NCBI GenBank assembly: GCA_964542425.1 | Contig: CAZIUB010000031.1 | Location: 5,269 to 69,268 of the forward strand | Direction: 5' to 3' | Source of the DNA: Dongia_A sp964542425 | Lineage (GTDB): Bacteria > Pseudomonadota > Alphaproteobacteria > Dongiales > Dongiaceae | DNA length: 64,000 nucleotides | In this document: positions 25,961 through 35,288 of the stretch, piece by piece | Layout of the letters: the number at the start of each line of letters is the position of its first letter | Numbering within the stretch: the stretch's first letter is position 1 | Position numbers and translations under genes: made by a program | Notes under the pieces: generated by a model | What the model was told of the DNA's origin: nothing | The model's database searches: none | What the model saw: only the letters and a program-made list of their open reading frames with translations

Positions 25961-27011
25961 GCTTCAGACTCTCCCGATCGAAAAGAAATACCCGCGCGGG
26001 GTCGATCCGAGCGCCCACCATCTGGTCGAAGTCGCCGACGAAATTCTTGTCGGCGCGCATGGCCAGCAGGATATCGCCGGCGCGAACGCTGACAAACGTG
26101 CTTTCACCGGTGAGTTCGACCGAGTAGATCGGCGCCGTAACATTGGCCTCCCCATGCTTGTCGGTGAGCACCCGCACATCCTCCGGCCGTACACCCATCA
26201 CCGCGCGCGCGATGTTGGCGCGGCCGAGGCCGCCGACCCTGATACCGCCGTTGCCCTCGAACACGCCGTCTCTTACCTCGCCGTTCACCAGGTTCATCGG
26301 CGGCGAGCCGATAAAGCCGGCAACGAAGAGGGTGCGCGGATTGTTGTAGATTTCCTTCGGCGTCCCCAGCTGCTCGATAACGCCTTTGTTCATCACGGCA
26401 ACTCGGTGGGCGAGCGTCATCGCCTCGATCTGGTCGTGGGTGACATAGATCGTTGTCACCTGCAGCTCGTGCTGCAGGTGCTTCAATTCGGCGCGCATCT
26501 GAACGCGGAGCTTGGCCTCGAGGTTCGAGAGCGGCTCGTCCATGAGAAAGACCCGTGGCGTGCGGATGATGGCGCGGGCAAGGGCCACGCGTTGGCGCTG
26601 GCCGCCGGAGAGTTCCCTGGGCAGGCGGCCTAACAGATCGTCGAGTTCCACCCGGCGCGCCACCTCGGCCACCTGGCGTTTCCGGTCGGCAAGCGGCACT
26701 TTCCGGATCTTCAAGGGATAGCCGATGTTGTCCTCGACGCTGAGGTGGGGATAAAGCGCGTAGGATTGGAAGACCATGGCCACATCGCGGTATTTGGGTA
26801 GGACGTCGTTGACGCGGTCCGGGCCGATATAGAGATCGCCGGACGTGATCTCCTCGAGCCCGGCGACCATGCGCATGGTCGTGGTCTTGCCGCAGCCGGA
26901 GGGTCCGAGCAGGACCAGGAACTCCTTGTCCACGACCTCGAGGTCGAGATTGGCGACAGCGACAAAACTCCCGAATTTCTTGCTGACGTCGTTGAATTTT
27001 ACCGAGGCCAT
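25947..27011 (-). CDS. Carbohydrate ABC transporter ATPase (UgpC/MalK type)
   Basis: 354 residues. Walker A GPSGCGKTTTMRM, Q-loop VFQSYALYPHLSV, signature LSGGQRQRVALARA, Walker B VFLMDEPLSNLEAKLR and the H-loop VTHDQIEAM are all present. A C-terminal TOBE/regulatory region (AVMGVRPEDVRVL) marks it as the MalK/UgpC sugar subgroup. It energises the two permeases encoded just upstream. Confidence 0.96.
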   Translation of the reverse strand: MASVKFNDVSKKFGSFVAVANLDLEVVDKEFLVLLGPSGCGKTTTMRMVAGLEEITSGDLYIGPDRVNDVLPKYRDVAMVFQSYALYPHLSVEDNIGYPLKIRKVPLADRKRQVAEVARRVELDDLLGRLPRELSGGQRQRVALARAIIRTPRVFLMDEPLSNLEAKLRVQMRAELKHLQHELQVTTIYVTHDQIEAMTLAHRVAVMNKGVIEQLGTPKEIYNNPRTLFVAGFIGSPPMNLVNGEVRDGVFEGNGGIRVGGLGRANIARAVMGVRPEDVRVLTDKHGEANVTAPIYSVELTGESTFVSVRAGDILLAMRADKNFVGDFDQMVGARIDPARVFLFDRESLKRVDF

Positions 27012-27016
27012 GGGTC

Positions 27017-27865
27017 TCAACCCTTGACGGCGCCGAAGGAGAGCCCGCGCACGAGGTGCTTCTGGACCAGAAAGGCGAAGATCATGATCGGAATACAGGC
27101 GGTGAACCCGGCGGCGCTGATTTCGCCCCAATAGGTATTGTACTGGGTCACGCGCCCGGCGATCCCGATGGGCAAGGTCTGGGTCTTTTCGGTAAGGGTC
27201 AGAATGAGCGCGACCAGAAACTCGTTCCACGAAATGATCAGGCAGAAGATGGCGGTGGCGGCCAGGCCCGGGCGGGCCAGCGGCAGGGCGACATGCAGGA
27301 AGGCGCCCCATCGCGTGTCACCATCGACCATCGCCGCCTCCTCCAACTCCACCGGCAGATCCTGGAAGTAACTTTTCATCATCCAGGTCGCGAATGGCAG
27401 ATTGAACGCCGTATAGGCGATCACAACCGCCGGTTTGGTGTTGAGCATATCGAGATAGTTGAACGCGAGGTAGAGTGGAATGATGGTAACGATCGGGGGC
27501 ATCATGCGGGTCGAGAGAATCCAGAAGGAAATCTGATAACGCCATTGACCGGGATATTGGAATCGGGCCAGCGCATAGCCAGCCATGGTGCCGAAGACGA
27601 GCGAGATCAATGTGGTGGCGGCCGCGATGATCAGGCTGTTCAGCGCATATCGCAGGAACGGCCGCTCGACGAAGGCTGCATTGTAATGCTTCAGCGTCGG
27701 GTTCTCGGGATACCATTGCGGCGGCACCGAGAAAATGTCGATGTCGAACTTGAACGAGTTGGCCGCGATCCAATAGACCGGAAAAAGGGTAAGCACCAGC
27801 GCCACCACGATGGCCGCATGGGCGGCGAGACGCTGGGCAATGGCCCTTATCCGGCTGTGTTTCAT
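27017..27865 (-). CDS. Carbohydrate ABC transporter permease (MalG/UgpE type)
   Basis: 282 residues, six membrane segments. The EAA loop reads ELEEAAMVDGDTRWGAFLHVALPLARPG, typical of sugar permeases. ATG 27865 is preceded by GAGGGG at proper distance (an ATG at 27871 is too close to it). Five bases separate its stop from the ATPase start and ten bases the previous permease stop. Confidence 0.94.
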   Translation of the reverse strand: MKHSRIRAIAQRLAAHAAIVVALVLTLFPVYWIAANSFKFDIDIFSVPPQWYPENPTLKHYNAAFVERPFLRYALNSLIIAAATTLISLVFGTMAGYALARFQYPGQWRYQISFWILSTRMMPPIVTIIPLYLAFNYLDMLNTKPAVVIAYTAFNLPFATWMMKSYFQDLPVELEEAAMVDGDTRWGAFLHVALPLARPGLAATAIFCLIISWNEFLVALILTLTEKTQTLPIGIAGRVTQYNTYWGEISAAGFTACIPIMIFAFLVQKHLVRGLSFGAVKG

Positions 27866-27875
27866 CGCCATCCCC

Positions 27876-28799
27876 TCAATTGGCAAGCCGCATGCGTTTG
27901 ATGAACCAGGTGCTGAACGCGACCGTCACGACCAGCACGAAGAGCGAAATGGCCGCGGCATAGCTTGGATCGGCGAAGCGATAGGCCACTTGATAGATGT
28001 AAAGGCTAAGCGATTTCGTCCGATCGGCTGGGCCGCCGCCGGTCAGGATGAAGACCAAATCGAAAAGCCTGAGCGCATCCATGATGCGCAGCAGCAGGGC
28101 GATGGCGATGACCGGCTTCAAAAAGGGAATCGTCAGATCCCAGAACTGGCGCCAGGCGGAGGCGCCATCGATGGCCGCGGCCTCGTATGGTTCGACCGGC
28201 AGGCTGGAGAGCCCGGCCAGCATCAGGAGAAAAATGAAGGGCGTCCATTGCCAGACATCGGCGACGACGACCGAGAACATCGCGAGGTCGATATCACCCG
28301 CCCAGGCCTGCAAAGGCAGGCCGAGCTGGAACATGATCTCGTTGAGGATGCCGAATTGAGGCTCGTAGATCAACTTCCAGGTGATCGCGACGGCGATCGG
28401 GGGCAGCATCATCGGCAGCATCAAGACAGTCTTCAAGAAATTCATCCGGCGGATATATTTGTCGAGAAGCAGCGCGAGGCCGAGGCCGAGGAAAAACTCG
28501 GTTCCGACGGCGAAAAAAGTGAAAACAAGCGTGTTCCATAGGCCGACATGAAACTGCTCGTCGGTGAGAAGCCGGAGAAAGTTGTCGGCGCCGGCAAACT
28601 CCAATGGGAGGTCGGGATTCGGGCTGATCCGCGTCATCGCGGCGACGAACATGTAGAGTGAGGGGAAGATCGTGAGGGCGAGCAGGACGACCATCGCCGG
28701 CGCGAGCATCAGCACGCGCAAGTGGCGCTCCAACCACCGCTCCAGGTCGGATCCGATCGCCGCCCGCCCGGAGATCGCCATCGGAGTTTCAATCGTCAC
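27876..28799 (-). CDS. Carbohydrate ABC transporter permease (MalF/UgpA type)
   Basis: 307 residues, six membrane segments. EAA loop PYEAAAIDGASAWRQFWDLTIPFLKP; FTLTGGGP-like FILTGGGPADRTKSL near the C-terminus is the usual MalF/UgpA-subfamily phrase. Partner of the permease at 27017. Confidence 0.94.
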   Translation of the reverse strand: MTIETPMAISGRAAIGSDLERWLERHLRVLMLAPAMVVLLALTIFPSLYMFVAAMTRISPNPDLPLEFAGADNFLRLLTDEQFHVGLWNTLVFTFFAVGTEFFLGLGLALLLDKYIRRMNFLKTVLMLPMMLPPIAVAITWKLIYEPQFGILNEIMFQLGLPLQAWAGDIDLAMFSVVVADVWQWTPFIFLLMLAGLSSLPVEPYEAAAIDGASAWRQFWDLTIPFLKPVIAIALLLRIMDALRLFDLVFILTGGGPADRTKSLSLYIYQVAYRFADPSYAAAISLFVLVVTVAFSTWFIKRMRLAN

Positions 28800-28868
28800 G
28801 TCGATGACCTACGCGCTTCAGGGAGGCCGATGCGGTGCGAACCGTGGCGGAAAGGCAACCCCGTCGCC

Positions 28869-28898
28869 ATGGAGCGGGGTCCGAAGACCCCGCTCCAT
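28869..28898 (-). terminator. Perfect 13-bp hairpin with cUUCGg loop between binding-protein and permease genes
   Basis: ATGGAGCGGGGTC (28869-28881) and GACCCCGCTCCAT (28886-28898) pair perfectly. In the minus-strand transcript the loop is UUCG closed by C-G, the most stable known tetraloop. There is no following U-run. It lies between the binding-protein gene and the first permease gene, as in mal-type operons, where such a hairpin blocks 3' exonucleases so the binding protein is made in excess. Partial attenuation is the alternative. Confidence 0.7.
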
Positions 28899-28921
28899 GT
28901 TGGTCGCGGAGAAGGCACCGC

Positions 28922-30175
28922 CTATTTGATGCCGGTGATCTGCTCGACCGCGGCCTGGGCGCTCTTCAGGGCGTCTTCCGGCGACACGGCTCCGGCGACC
29001 GCCTTGGACAGCTCGATGCCAAAGGCATTCTCGATCTCGGGCCATTTCGGGTGACGCGGACGCGGCGTCGAAAAGTTGATCGCCTCCATCAAGATCGGGA
29101 AGTGGCGGAACTTTTCCTGCGCGGTCAATTCCGGATCGGTGAAAACCGAGAAGCGAACCGGCGGATTGCCGCGCGTCGCCGAGACCTTGATCTGCTCGGC
29201 CGAGGTCGCCCAGACCATGAAGTCGAAGGCTTCCTGCTTGTTCTTGGATGCCGACATGATGCCCATGGTCCAGTGCCCGATCTCCGATGAGCCGGCATGC
29301 GTACCCGACGGAATGGCCGAATAGGAGATCTTGCCGACCATCTTGGACTGGCTCGGGTCTTCGAAAGTGGCCACCCAATTCGGCCAGTTGATGGACGAGG
29401 CGGCGGTCCCGGCGGCCAAGGCCTGCCCAACCTCACTGGCGTTATAGCTCTCGACGCCCTTGGGCGAGACATCCCTCAGGGTCATGAAGGTTTTCATCGC
29501 GGCGGCGCCTTCGGGCGTGTCAATCGTCACCTTGGAGCGATCCGCGTTGAAGAGGTTGCCGCCATAAGACCAGAAGATCGGCATGAAATCAGCGACCACC
29601 GGGTTGCCCTGGCCACCGCGGAAGACATAGCCGAAATAACGGCCGCCGCCGGCCTCGGTCATGGCTTTGGCGGCATTGATCACGTCGTCCCAGGTCTTTG
29701 GTCCATTCGCCACGCCCTGCTCCGCGAATTTTGAGCCGTCATAGAAGAACATCTGGGCGTTGCCGACATAGGGAATGCAAACGAACGGGCCGGAATTGTA
29801 GGGGTTGCGGCAGACCGCCAGTGATTTTCCCAGAAAGTCGTTGTCGGGGCCGGGAACACCAGCCGCATTGAAGTACGGCGTCAGATCCTCGAGATGGCCG
29901 TTCTCGGCAAAAAACGGAATCCATGGATCGTCCATGAGCACGATGTCGAATGTGCCGGACTTTGTTTGGCCGGCATTGGCCGCCTGCTCGAAGACGTTGC
30001 TATAGGGCGCTTGGACAATCTCGGCCTTCGTGCCCTTCATCTGCGCGTAATCGGCGGCGGCGGCCCTCAGGCCGTCGCCCTCGGAGCCCGAAGGCACCAG
30101 AATCGTGATATCGGCCCAAGCCGCGCCGGCCATCAGCGAGGCAAAAGCCACCGTCAGAAACAGATTGCGAACCAT
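28922..30175 (-). CDS. Carbohydrate ABC transporter substrate-binding protein
   Basis: 417 residues with signal peptide (LFLTVAFASLMAGAAWA). Family 1 sugar-binding features: DIVLMDDPWIPFFAENGHLEDLTPYF, PYVGNAQMFFYDGSKFAEQG and PKTWDDVINAAKAM. Periplasmic receptor for the MalF/MalG-type transporter. Ligand unknown; the dehydrogenase and isomerase of the operon point to a sugar or inositol-like ligand. Confidence 0.95.
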   Translation of the reverse strand: MVRNLFLTVAFASLMAGAAWADITILVPSGSEGDGLRAAAADYAQMKGTKAEIVQAPYSNVFEQAANAGQTKSGTFDIVLMDDPWIPFFAENGHLEDLTPYFNAAGVPGPDNDFLGKSLAVCRNPYNSGPFVCIPYVGNAQMFFYDGSKFAEQGVANGPKTWDDVINAAKAMTEAGGGRYFGYVFRGGQGNPVVADFMPIFWSYGGNLFNADRSKVTIDTPEGAAAMKTFMTLRDVSPKGVESYNASEVGQALAAGTAASSINWPNWVATFEDPSQSKMVGKISYSAIPSGTHAGSSEIGHWTMGIMSASKNKQEAFDFMVWATSAEQIKVSATRGNPPVRFSVFTDPELTAQEKFRHFPILMEAINFSTPRPRHPKWPEIENAFGIELSKAVAGAVSPEDALKSAQAAVEQITGIK

Positions 30176-30317
30176 TGCAGCCTCCCATTCTCGATTGCTT
30201 GCCAGAGGCCTCGTCTTTCCAGGGGGCCTCGACCTGCCTGGCCGGCGCCGCAGGCTTCCTCGCCCGACACCATCGCCGCCCGATCCCTTCCACTCTAAAC
30301 CTTGTCCACCCCCCTCT

Positions 30318-31526
30318 TCAAGCCGCCGCCGCGGTTTCCCTGATCTCGTTCAGCGTCACCGGTCGGCGCAACTCCGCCGAGCGCTGGATGGCTTCGAGTA
30401 CCTCCGCCGCTCTCAGTCCATCCTCAAGCGATCCGTTGGAAAAGGGCGTCCCGGATGCGATCGAGTCGAGAAACTCGGCGATCATGAATCCAAATGTCTC
30501 GGCGTATCCGACCGCCACGCCATCGTAGGGCACGGGGAGATAGTCGCTGGCGTAGGGCGAGGCCGGGCGGTTCGCGACGGTGGCGAAGGTGCCGGGATTG
30601 GAACCGCCAGCGCGGGCGATCTGGTACTCGCCGGACGCGACCGAATTGTAGCGAACGGTTCCCCGCGTCGCGGACAGCGTGAACGACAGCGTGCTTCCGG
30701 AACCGATTGCGACCCGGCTGGCCGAGAACATGCCCTGGCAGCCGTTGGCGAAGCGCAGCAAGGCCGACGTCACGTCATCGGTGTCGACCGGCCGCTGTTC
30801 GTTGCTCAACGCCACATGGTCGTGTCCAAAAGTCGCCGCCATCGGGAGATATCGATTCGCAATAACGGTCGTGGCCGTGGCACCCAGGACCTCCGCTATT
30901 TCCCCGCAGACGAAACGAGCCGTGTCGATCGCATGGGTTCCGATATCGGCGAGGGCGCCGCCGCCAGCCAAGTCGCGGACATAGCGCCAGGAATGCGGCA
31001 GCTCCGGATTAGCCGCGTACTCGCATTCATACTGGACCAGAAGATGGATCGGATCGCCGATCTCGCCCGCCTTCACCAGGGCCCCGATCTCGGCGATCGC
31101 CGGAACGCGCCGGTAGTTGAAAACGGTGCCGGCGCTGACGCCGCTGTGTCTTGCTTGTTCGCACAAGGTGCTGGCGGCGGCGGCCGAAAGCGCCAGCGGC
31201 TTCTCGCACAGCACATGCTTTCCCGCCAGCAGCGCGGCCGAGACGACCTCGGCGTGCAGGTAATTCGGCAGCGCCACGCTGACGATCTTGATCCCCTTGT
31301 CGGCCATGACCTCGCGCCAGTCCGTGGCGATACCGGCAAACCCGTAGGTCGCCGCAAGCTTCCGGGCGGCCTCGCCGCGGGCATCGCAGACGGTGGAGAG
31401 TTGGAGATCGAGCCGGGAAGCGAAACGGGGCAGATGGGCGCGGTAGCCCGATGCGTGCGCCGCCCCGATCATGCCGGCGCCGATGATGGCAATCCCGTGT
31501 CGATCCGGTTCCTGCTTTTCGGCCAT
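30318..31526 (-). CDS. Gfo/Idh/MocA family dehydrogenase, first gene of the sugar operon
   Basis: 402 residues. Rossmann motif GIAIIGAGMIGAAHASGY; CEKPLALS contains the catalytic-region lysine; GGGALADIGTHAIDTARFVCG is the substrate-domain signature. Likely oxidises the imported sugar or cyclitol with NAD(P). 142 bases separate it from the binding-protein gene; nothing is visible in that gap. Its closest relatives in operon layout are inositol and sugar dehydrogenases, but specificity cannot be read from the sequence. Confidence 0.92.
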   Translation of the reverse strand: MAEKQEPDRHGIAIIGAGMIGAAHASGYRAHLPRFASRLDLQLSTVCDARGEAARKLAATYGFAGIATDWREVMADKGIKIVSVALPNYLHAEVVSAALLAGKHVLCEKPLALSAAAASTLCEQARHSGVSAGTVFNYRRVPAIAEIGALVKAGEIGDPIHLLVQYECEYAANPELPHSWRYVRDLAGGGALADIGTHAIDTARFVCGEIAEVLGATATTVIANRYLPMAATFGHDHVALSNEQRPVDTDDVTSALLRFANGCQGMFSASRVAIGSGSTLSFTLSATRGTVRYNSVASGEYQIARAGGSNPGTFATVANRPASPYASDYLPVPYDGVAVGYAETFGFMIAEFLDSIASGTPFSNGSLEDGLRAAEVLEAIQRSAELRRPVTLNEIRETAAAA

Positions 31527-31556
31527 TTCCCGTTATCCCGCCGTCCATGGCGTCCT

Positions 31557-31672
31557 GGAGCGTGATGCGATCAAGCGCAATCGTCCCCCTCGCCTTAGGC
31601 AACCCTCTCCCCCGAATTCGGGGGAGAGGGAAGGGTGAGGGGGCGAGGCAACCTGATCGCATCCTGCTCCAG
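31557..31672 (-). repeat. Palindromic REP-like element, left of terC
   Basis: A 28-bp perfect palindrome (31603-31630, half-site CCCTCTCCCCCGAA) sits at the core. Outer arms GGAGCGTGATGCGATCA and, reverse-complemented, GGAGCAGGATGCGATCA give a long imperfect inverted repeat. The stretch CGCCCCCTCACCCTTCCC read on the minus strand is shared with the element at 32675, which is in opposite orientation. Confidence 0.8.
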
Positions 31673-31761
31673 GCGCCGGGATGCCACCCTCTGCCGGAAG
31701 CCTAGACCGGTGCCAGTCGCCTGAACAGTGGCGAGAGCAGGCCTTGCGCCATGACATTAAC

Positions 31762-31778
31762 GTAACAACATCCGTTAC
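31762..31778. promoter_or_regulatory. GTAAC-N7-GTTAC inverted repeat upstream of terC
   Basis: GTAAC (31762-31766) and GTTAC (31774-31778) form a short inverted repeat in an AT-richer patch, 124 bases before the terC start. It looks like a TetR-type operator or part of a promoter. I looked for a yybP-ykoY manganese riboswitch, which precedes many TerC-family genes, and did not find its conserved core. Confidence 0.3.
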
Positions 31779-31901
31779 ATTGATCGAAAGGCCATTGTTC
31801 GAGACCGAGGCGCCTCGCCGAGGCCGATCCCCCGCGATCGGTCTTGCGCCGGGCCATTTCCTGCCCGATCTTGCGCCGGTTTCCGAATTCATGGTGGCGA
31901 A

Positions 31902-32657
31902 ATGGACTATTTGATCGTGCTCATCGGCGATCCGACGGCCTGGGTCGCGCTGGCGACCCTGATCGCGATGGAAGTGATCCTCGGGATCGACAATCTCCTT
32001 TTCATCTCGATCCTCACCAACAAGCTGCCCGAGGACCGGCGCCGGCGCGCGCGGCGGTTGGGAATCGGGCTGGCGCTGGTCATGCGCCTGGCCCTGCTGT
32101 CGATGATCTTCGTGATTGTCCGGCTCACCCAGCCGATCGTCACGCTGTTCGGCCAGCCCTTCTCCTGGCGCGACATCATCCTGATCGCCGGCGGTCTCTT
32201 CCTGCTCTGGAAGGCGACCAAGGAGATCCACCACAACGTCGATCCGGAGGCCGGCGCCGAGGATCAAATCTTCGACACCTCGAAACCGAGCCTCGGATTC
32301 TCGGCTGCGATCGGCCAGATCATCGCGCTCGACCTCGTGTTCTCGGTCGATTCCATCCTGACGGCGGTGGGAATGACCGATCATGTGCCGATCATGATCG
32401 TCGCGGTCGTGGTGGCGGTGATCGTGATGCTGGTCGCCTCCGAACCATTGGCGAATTTCATCGGCAAGCATCCGACCGTGGTGATGCTGGCGCTTGGTTT
32501 TCTGCTCATGATCGGAATGACCCTGATCGCGGAAGGCTTCGGCGTGCATGTTCCGAAAGGCTATATCTACACCGCGATGGCGTTCTCGGCGGCGATCGAG
32601 GCGCTCAATATTTTCGCGCGGGCGAGGCGCGCGCGGGTCGCGGCCAAAGCGCGCTGA
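31902..32657 (+). CDS. TerC-family integral membrane protein
   Basis: 251 residues, seven or so membrane segments. The two family Asp motifs are EVILGIDNLLFISILTNKLP (23-42) and ALDLVFSVDSILTAVGMT, expected to bind divalent metal in the membrane. Related proteins (YkoY, Alx, YgaP-type) export manganese or support metal loading of exoenzymes; tellurite resistance is the historical name only. It stands alone, bracketed by two inverted palindromic repeats. Confidence 0.92.
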   Translation: MDYLIVLIGDPTAWVALATLIAMEVILGIDNLLFISILTNKLPEDRRRRARRLGIGLALVMRLALLSMIFVIVRLTQPIVTLFGQPFSWRDIILIAGGLFLLWKATKEIHHNVDPEAGAEDQIFDTSKPSLGFSAAIGQIIALDLVFSVDSILTAVGMTDHVPIMIVAVVVAVIVMLVASEPLANFIGKHPTVVMLALGFLLMIGMTLIAEGFGVHVPKGYIYTAMAFSAAIEALNIFARARRARVAAKAR

Positions 32658-32674
32658 ACGGGCATCGACCCAAG

Positions 32675-32838
32675 GCGGTTTGCGATTAGGTTGCGTCGCC
32701 CCCTCACCCTTCCCTCTCCCCCGCGAGGCGCGGGGGAGAGGGTTGCGAAGGGTTGGCCCACGGGCCGAAGGCGCGTGGGCTTACCCGGAGCTGGGTGAGG
32801 GGGAGGACTATTCCATTCAATCGCGTTCTGCTCTAAGG
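32675..32838 (+). repeat. Palindromic REP-like element, right of terC
   Basis: Starts with GATTAGGTTGCGTCGCC, followed by CCCTCACCCTTCCCTCTCC and its complement around CCGCGAGGCGCGG, then a second stem CCCACGGGCC...GCGTGGG, and ends AATCGCGTTCTGCTC. The left half matches the element at 31557 read in reverse, with a longer centre. Together they form an inverted pair around terC. Confidence 0.78.
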
Positions 32839-32849
32839 CGCCCCGGCGG

Positions 32850-35267
32850 TCAGGCGCGAAGTCGCGCCCCCTTCGGGTCGTGTGCGGGCTCGGGCAAGAT
32901 GCGGGCGGGCCTTGGCTCGCCAATCACGCTCACCATTAGGTCACCCCTTTCGAGCGCTACCGTCTTTTCCACATAGGCCATGGCCAGGCTCTGGCCCACA
33001 TGATGGCCGTAGGACCCGGAAGTCACGAAGCCGACGCGCTTTTCGCCTTGCCAGACCGGTTCGAAGCCGGTCGCATCCGAATCCAACGCGTCGATCGCCA
33101 GGGTCACCAACATCTGGTCGGGACCGTTGTCGCGCGCCTTGAGGGCCGCATCGCGACCGATGAATTCGCCCTTGTCGAAGGCGATGAAGCGGTCGAGCCC
33201 GGACATCGCCGGGGTATAGGATTGAGCGAACTCGGTTGACCAGATTCCATAGCTTTTCTCGAGGCGCAGGCTGTCGACGGCCCGGTCGCCGATGGGTCCG
33301 AGCCCGAACTCGGCGCCCGCCGCCATCAGCGCACCATAGAGTGCCCGCTGCTGGCTCGCCTTCACGTTGATCTCGTAGCCAAGCTCGCCGGTGATCGCGA
33401 GCCGGGCCACGAAGGCCTCGCCAAGGCCGATTTCCAGAGGGCGGCAGGACAGAAAGGGAAAAGCAGTGTTGGAGACATCCGCATCCGTGACTAGGCCAAG
33501 AATGTCGCGCGATCTGGGCCCCGACAAAAGGAAACCCATCCATTCGTCGGACAGATTGCGAAGGCTGACGCCACGATCCGGCAGGTGCTCGGCGAACCAG
33601 CGCATGTGCCATTCCTGGAGATAATAGGCACCGACGATCCAAAATCGGTCCTCCTCCATGCGGCCGACGGTCAAATCGCCCATCAGCCTTCCCGCTTGAT
33701 TGAGCATCGGGGCAAGCTTGACCTTGCCGATTCCGGGCAGCCGACTGGAGAGCAGCCAATCCAGCCAGGTCGGCGCGCCGGGACCGGAAACCTCGTATCG
33801 CGCGTAGACGGCGGTTTCGAAGAGGCTCGCCGTCTCGCGGGTCACTCTCACCTCTCGTCCGACGAAATCATGCGCGTTCGAGCGCCGTGGCGAGGGAATC
33901 TCGACGAAATCGCCTTGGCCGCGCGCGAAGTACAGCGGCATCTCCATGCCCCGATTGACGCCAAATCGCGCGCCTTCGGCCTGCAGCGCATCGTAACATG
34001 GCGACGTTTTCAGCGGCCTTCCGGCGGGCAACTCCTCGTTGGGATAGGCGAGCACGAAGCGGCGCGCGTAGAACTGACCGGTCATGGCCTTGAGATAGGA
34101 ATCCTCCGCGGCGAAAGAGGCGTAGCGGGCGACATCCATTCCGAATACGTCGGCGCCGGGATCGCCTTCGATCATCCAATTGGCGAGTGCCAAGCCAATC
34201 GCCCCGCCTTGCGAAAAGCCAGCCATGCAGCCGCAGGCGACCCAGAAATTTCGCAGGCCCGGCACCCGGCCGATGAGCGGGTTGCCGTCGGGCGTGAAGG
34301 TGAAGGCGCCGTTCACCCATCGCTTGATGCCCACGTTCTTCAGGGCCGGGAAACTCTCGAAACCGATGGCGAGCTCATCGGCGATGCGGTCGATCTCGGG
34401 TGGGATCAATTCCATCCCGTAATCCCAATCGGCACCCTCCACGTGCCAATGCCTTGGATTGCGTTCGTAGACGCCCAAGAGCACACCCTTGCGCTCTTGA
34501 CGTAGGTAGGTAAATCCCTCGAGATCGGTGACGGCCGGCATTTCCTTGCCATGGGCCACGATTTCCGGCACGTCGTCGGTCACCAAGTAATGGTGCTGCA
34601 TCGGCGTGACCGGCAGGTTGATCCCGGCCATGCGCCCGACCTTGCGCGCCCATAGACCGGCGGCGTTCACGACATGCTCGGCGACGATGGTGCCTTGCTC
34701 GGTGATGATCGACCAACTTCCATCTCCACGCGCCTCGAGTGCGGTCACCCGATTGCGCAGGATGATTTCGGCACCGCGCCGCTTCGCGGCACCGGCATAG
34801 GCGTGGGTCGCACCGTGTGGGTCCAGATGACCCTCCTGCGGGTCGAAGAGGCCGCCATGGAAACGCGACGCATCGACGATCGGGCACAAGGACGCGATTT
34901 CCTTGGGCGTGACCAAGTGGGATTCCATGTCCAGAGTCTGGAACAGGGATCGCTCGGCCTTGAGCCATTCCCACCGCTCGCGTGTCATCGCCAAATTGAG
35001 GCCGCCGGTCATGTGGAGGCCGACGCTTTGCCCGCTTTCCTGCTCGATCTCCTTGTACAGGCGGATGGTGTAACCCTGGAGTGCCGCGATATTGTGGTCG
35101 TCGTTGATGGCGTGGAAGCCGCCCGCCGCGTGCCAGGTCGAGCCGGCGGTCAGTTCCGCCCGCTCGATCAGGGCGGAATCGGTCCAGCCGAACTTGGTCA
35201 GATGGTAGAGGACGCTGGTCCCGACGATGCCACCGCCGATGATGATGGCCCGGTAATGCGATTTCAT
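32850..35267 (-). CDS. Dimethylglycine/sarcosine dehydrogenase-like FAD enzyme with GcvT domain
   Basis: 805 residues in three parts: an FAD-binding DAO domain (RAIIIGGGIVGTSVLYHL, ERAELTAGSTWHAAGG with the His expected to carry FAD covalently), an FAO middle domain, and a C-terminal GcvT-like aminomethyltransferase domain (about 430 on) that hands the one-carbon unit to tetrahydrofolate. This is the dimethylglycine dehydrogenase / sarcosine dehydrogenase layout. It follows soxG on the same strand after 21 bases, so it completes a betaine-to-glycine demethylation set together with SoxBDAG. Confidence 0.92.
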   Translation of the reverse strand: MKSHYRAIIIGGGIVGTSVLYHLTKFGWTDSALIERAELTAGSTWHAAGGFHAINDDHNIAALQGYTIRLYKEIEQESGQSVGLHMTGGLNLAMTRERWEWLKAERSLFQTLDMESHLVTPKEIASLCPIVDASRFHGGLFDPQEGHLDPHGATHAYAGAAKRRGAEIILRNRVTALEARGDGSWSIITEQGTIVAEHVVNAAGLWARKVGRMAGINLPVTPMQHHYLVTDDVPEIVAHGKEMPAVTDLEGFTYLRQERKGVLLGVYERNPRHWHVEGADWDYGMELIPPEIDRIADELAIGFESFPALKNVGIKRWVNGAFTFTPDGNPLIGRVPGLRNFWVACGCMAGFSQGGAIGLALANWMIEGDPGADVFGMDVARYASFAAEDSYLKAMTGQFYARRFVLAYPNEELPAGRPLKTSPCYDALQAEGARFGVNRGMEMPLYFARGQGDFVEIPSPRRSNAHDFVGREVRVTRETASLFETAVYARYEVSGPGAPTWLDWLLSSRLPGIGKVKLAPMLNQAGRLMGDLTVGRMEEDRFWIVGAYYLQEWHMRWFAEHLPDRGVSLRNLSDEWMGFLLSGPRSRDILGLVTDADVSNTAFPFLSCRPLEIGLGEAFVARLAITGELGYEINVKASQQRALYGALMAAGAEFGLGPIGDRAVDSLRLEKSYGIWSTEFAQSYTPAMSGLDRFIAFDKGEFIGRDAALKARDNGPDQMLVTLAIDALDSDATGFEPVWQGEKRVGFVTSGSYGHHVGQSLAMAYVEKTVALERGDLMVSVIGEPRPARILPEPAHDPKGARLRA

Positions 35268-35288
35268 GCCAATCGCCTCGTTTCCAGA

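Noticed and set aside
31673..31901. yybP-ykoY manganese riboswitch before terC (also checked before the GDT1-family gene)
   Set aside because: The conserved core sequences and paired elements of that riboswitch class are not visible.
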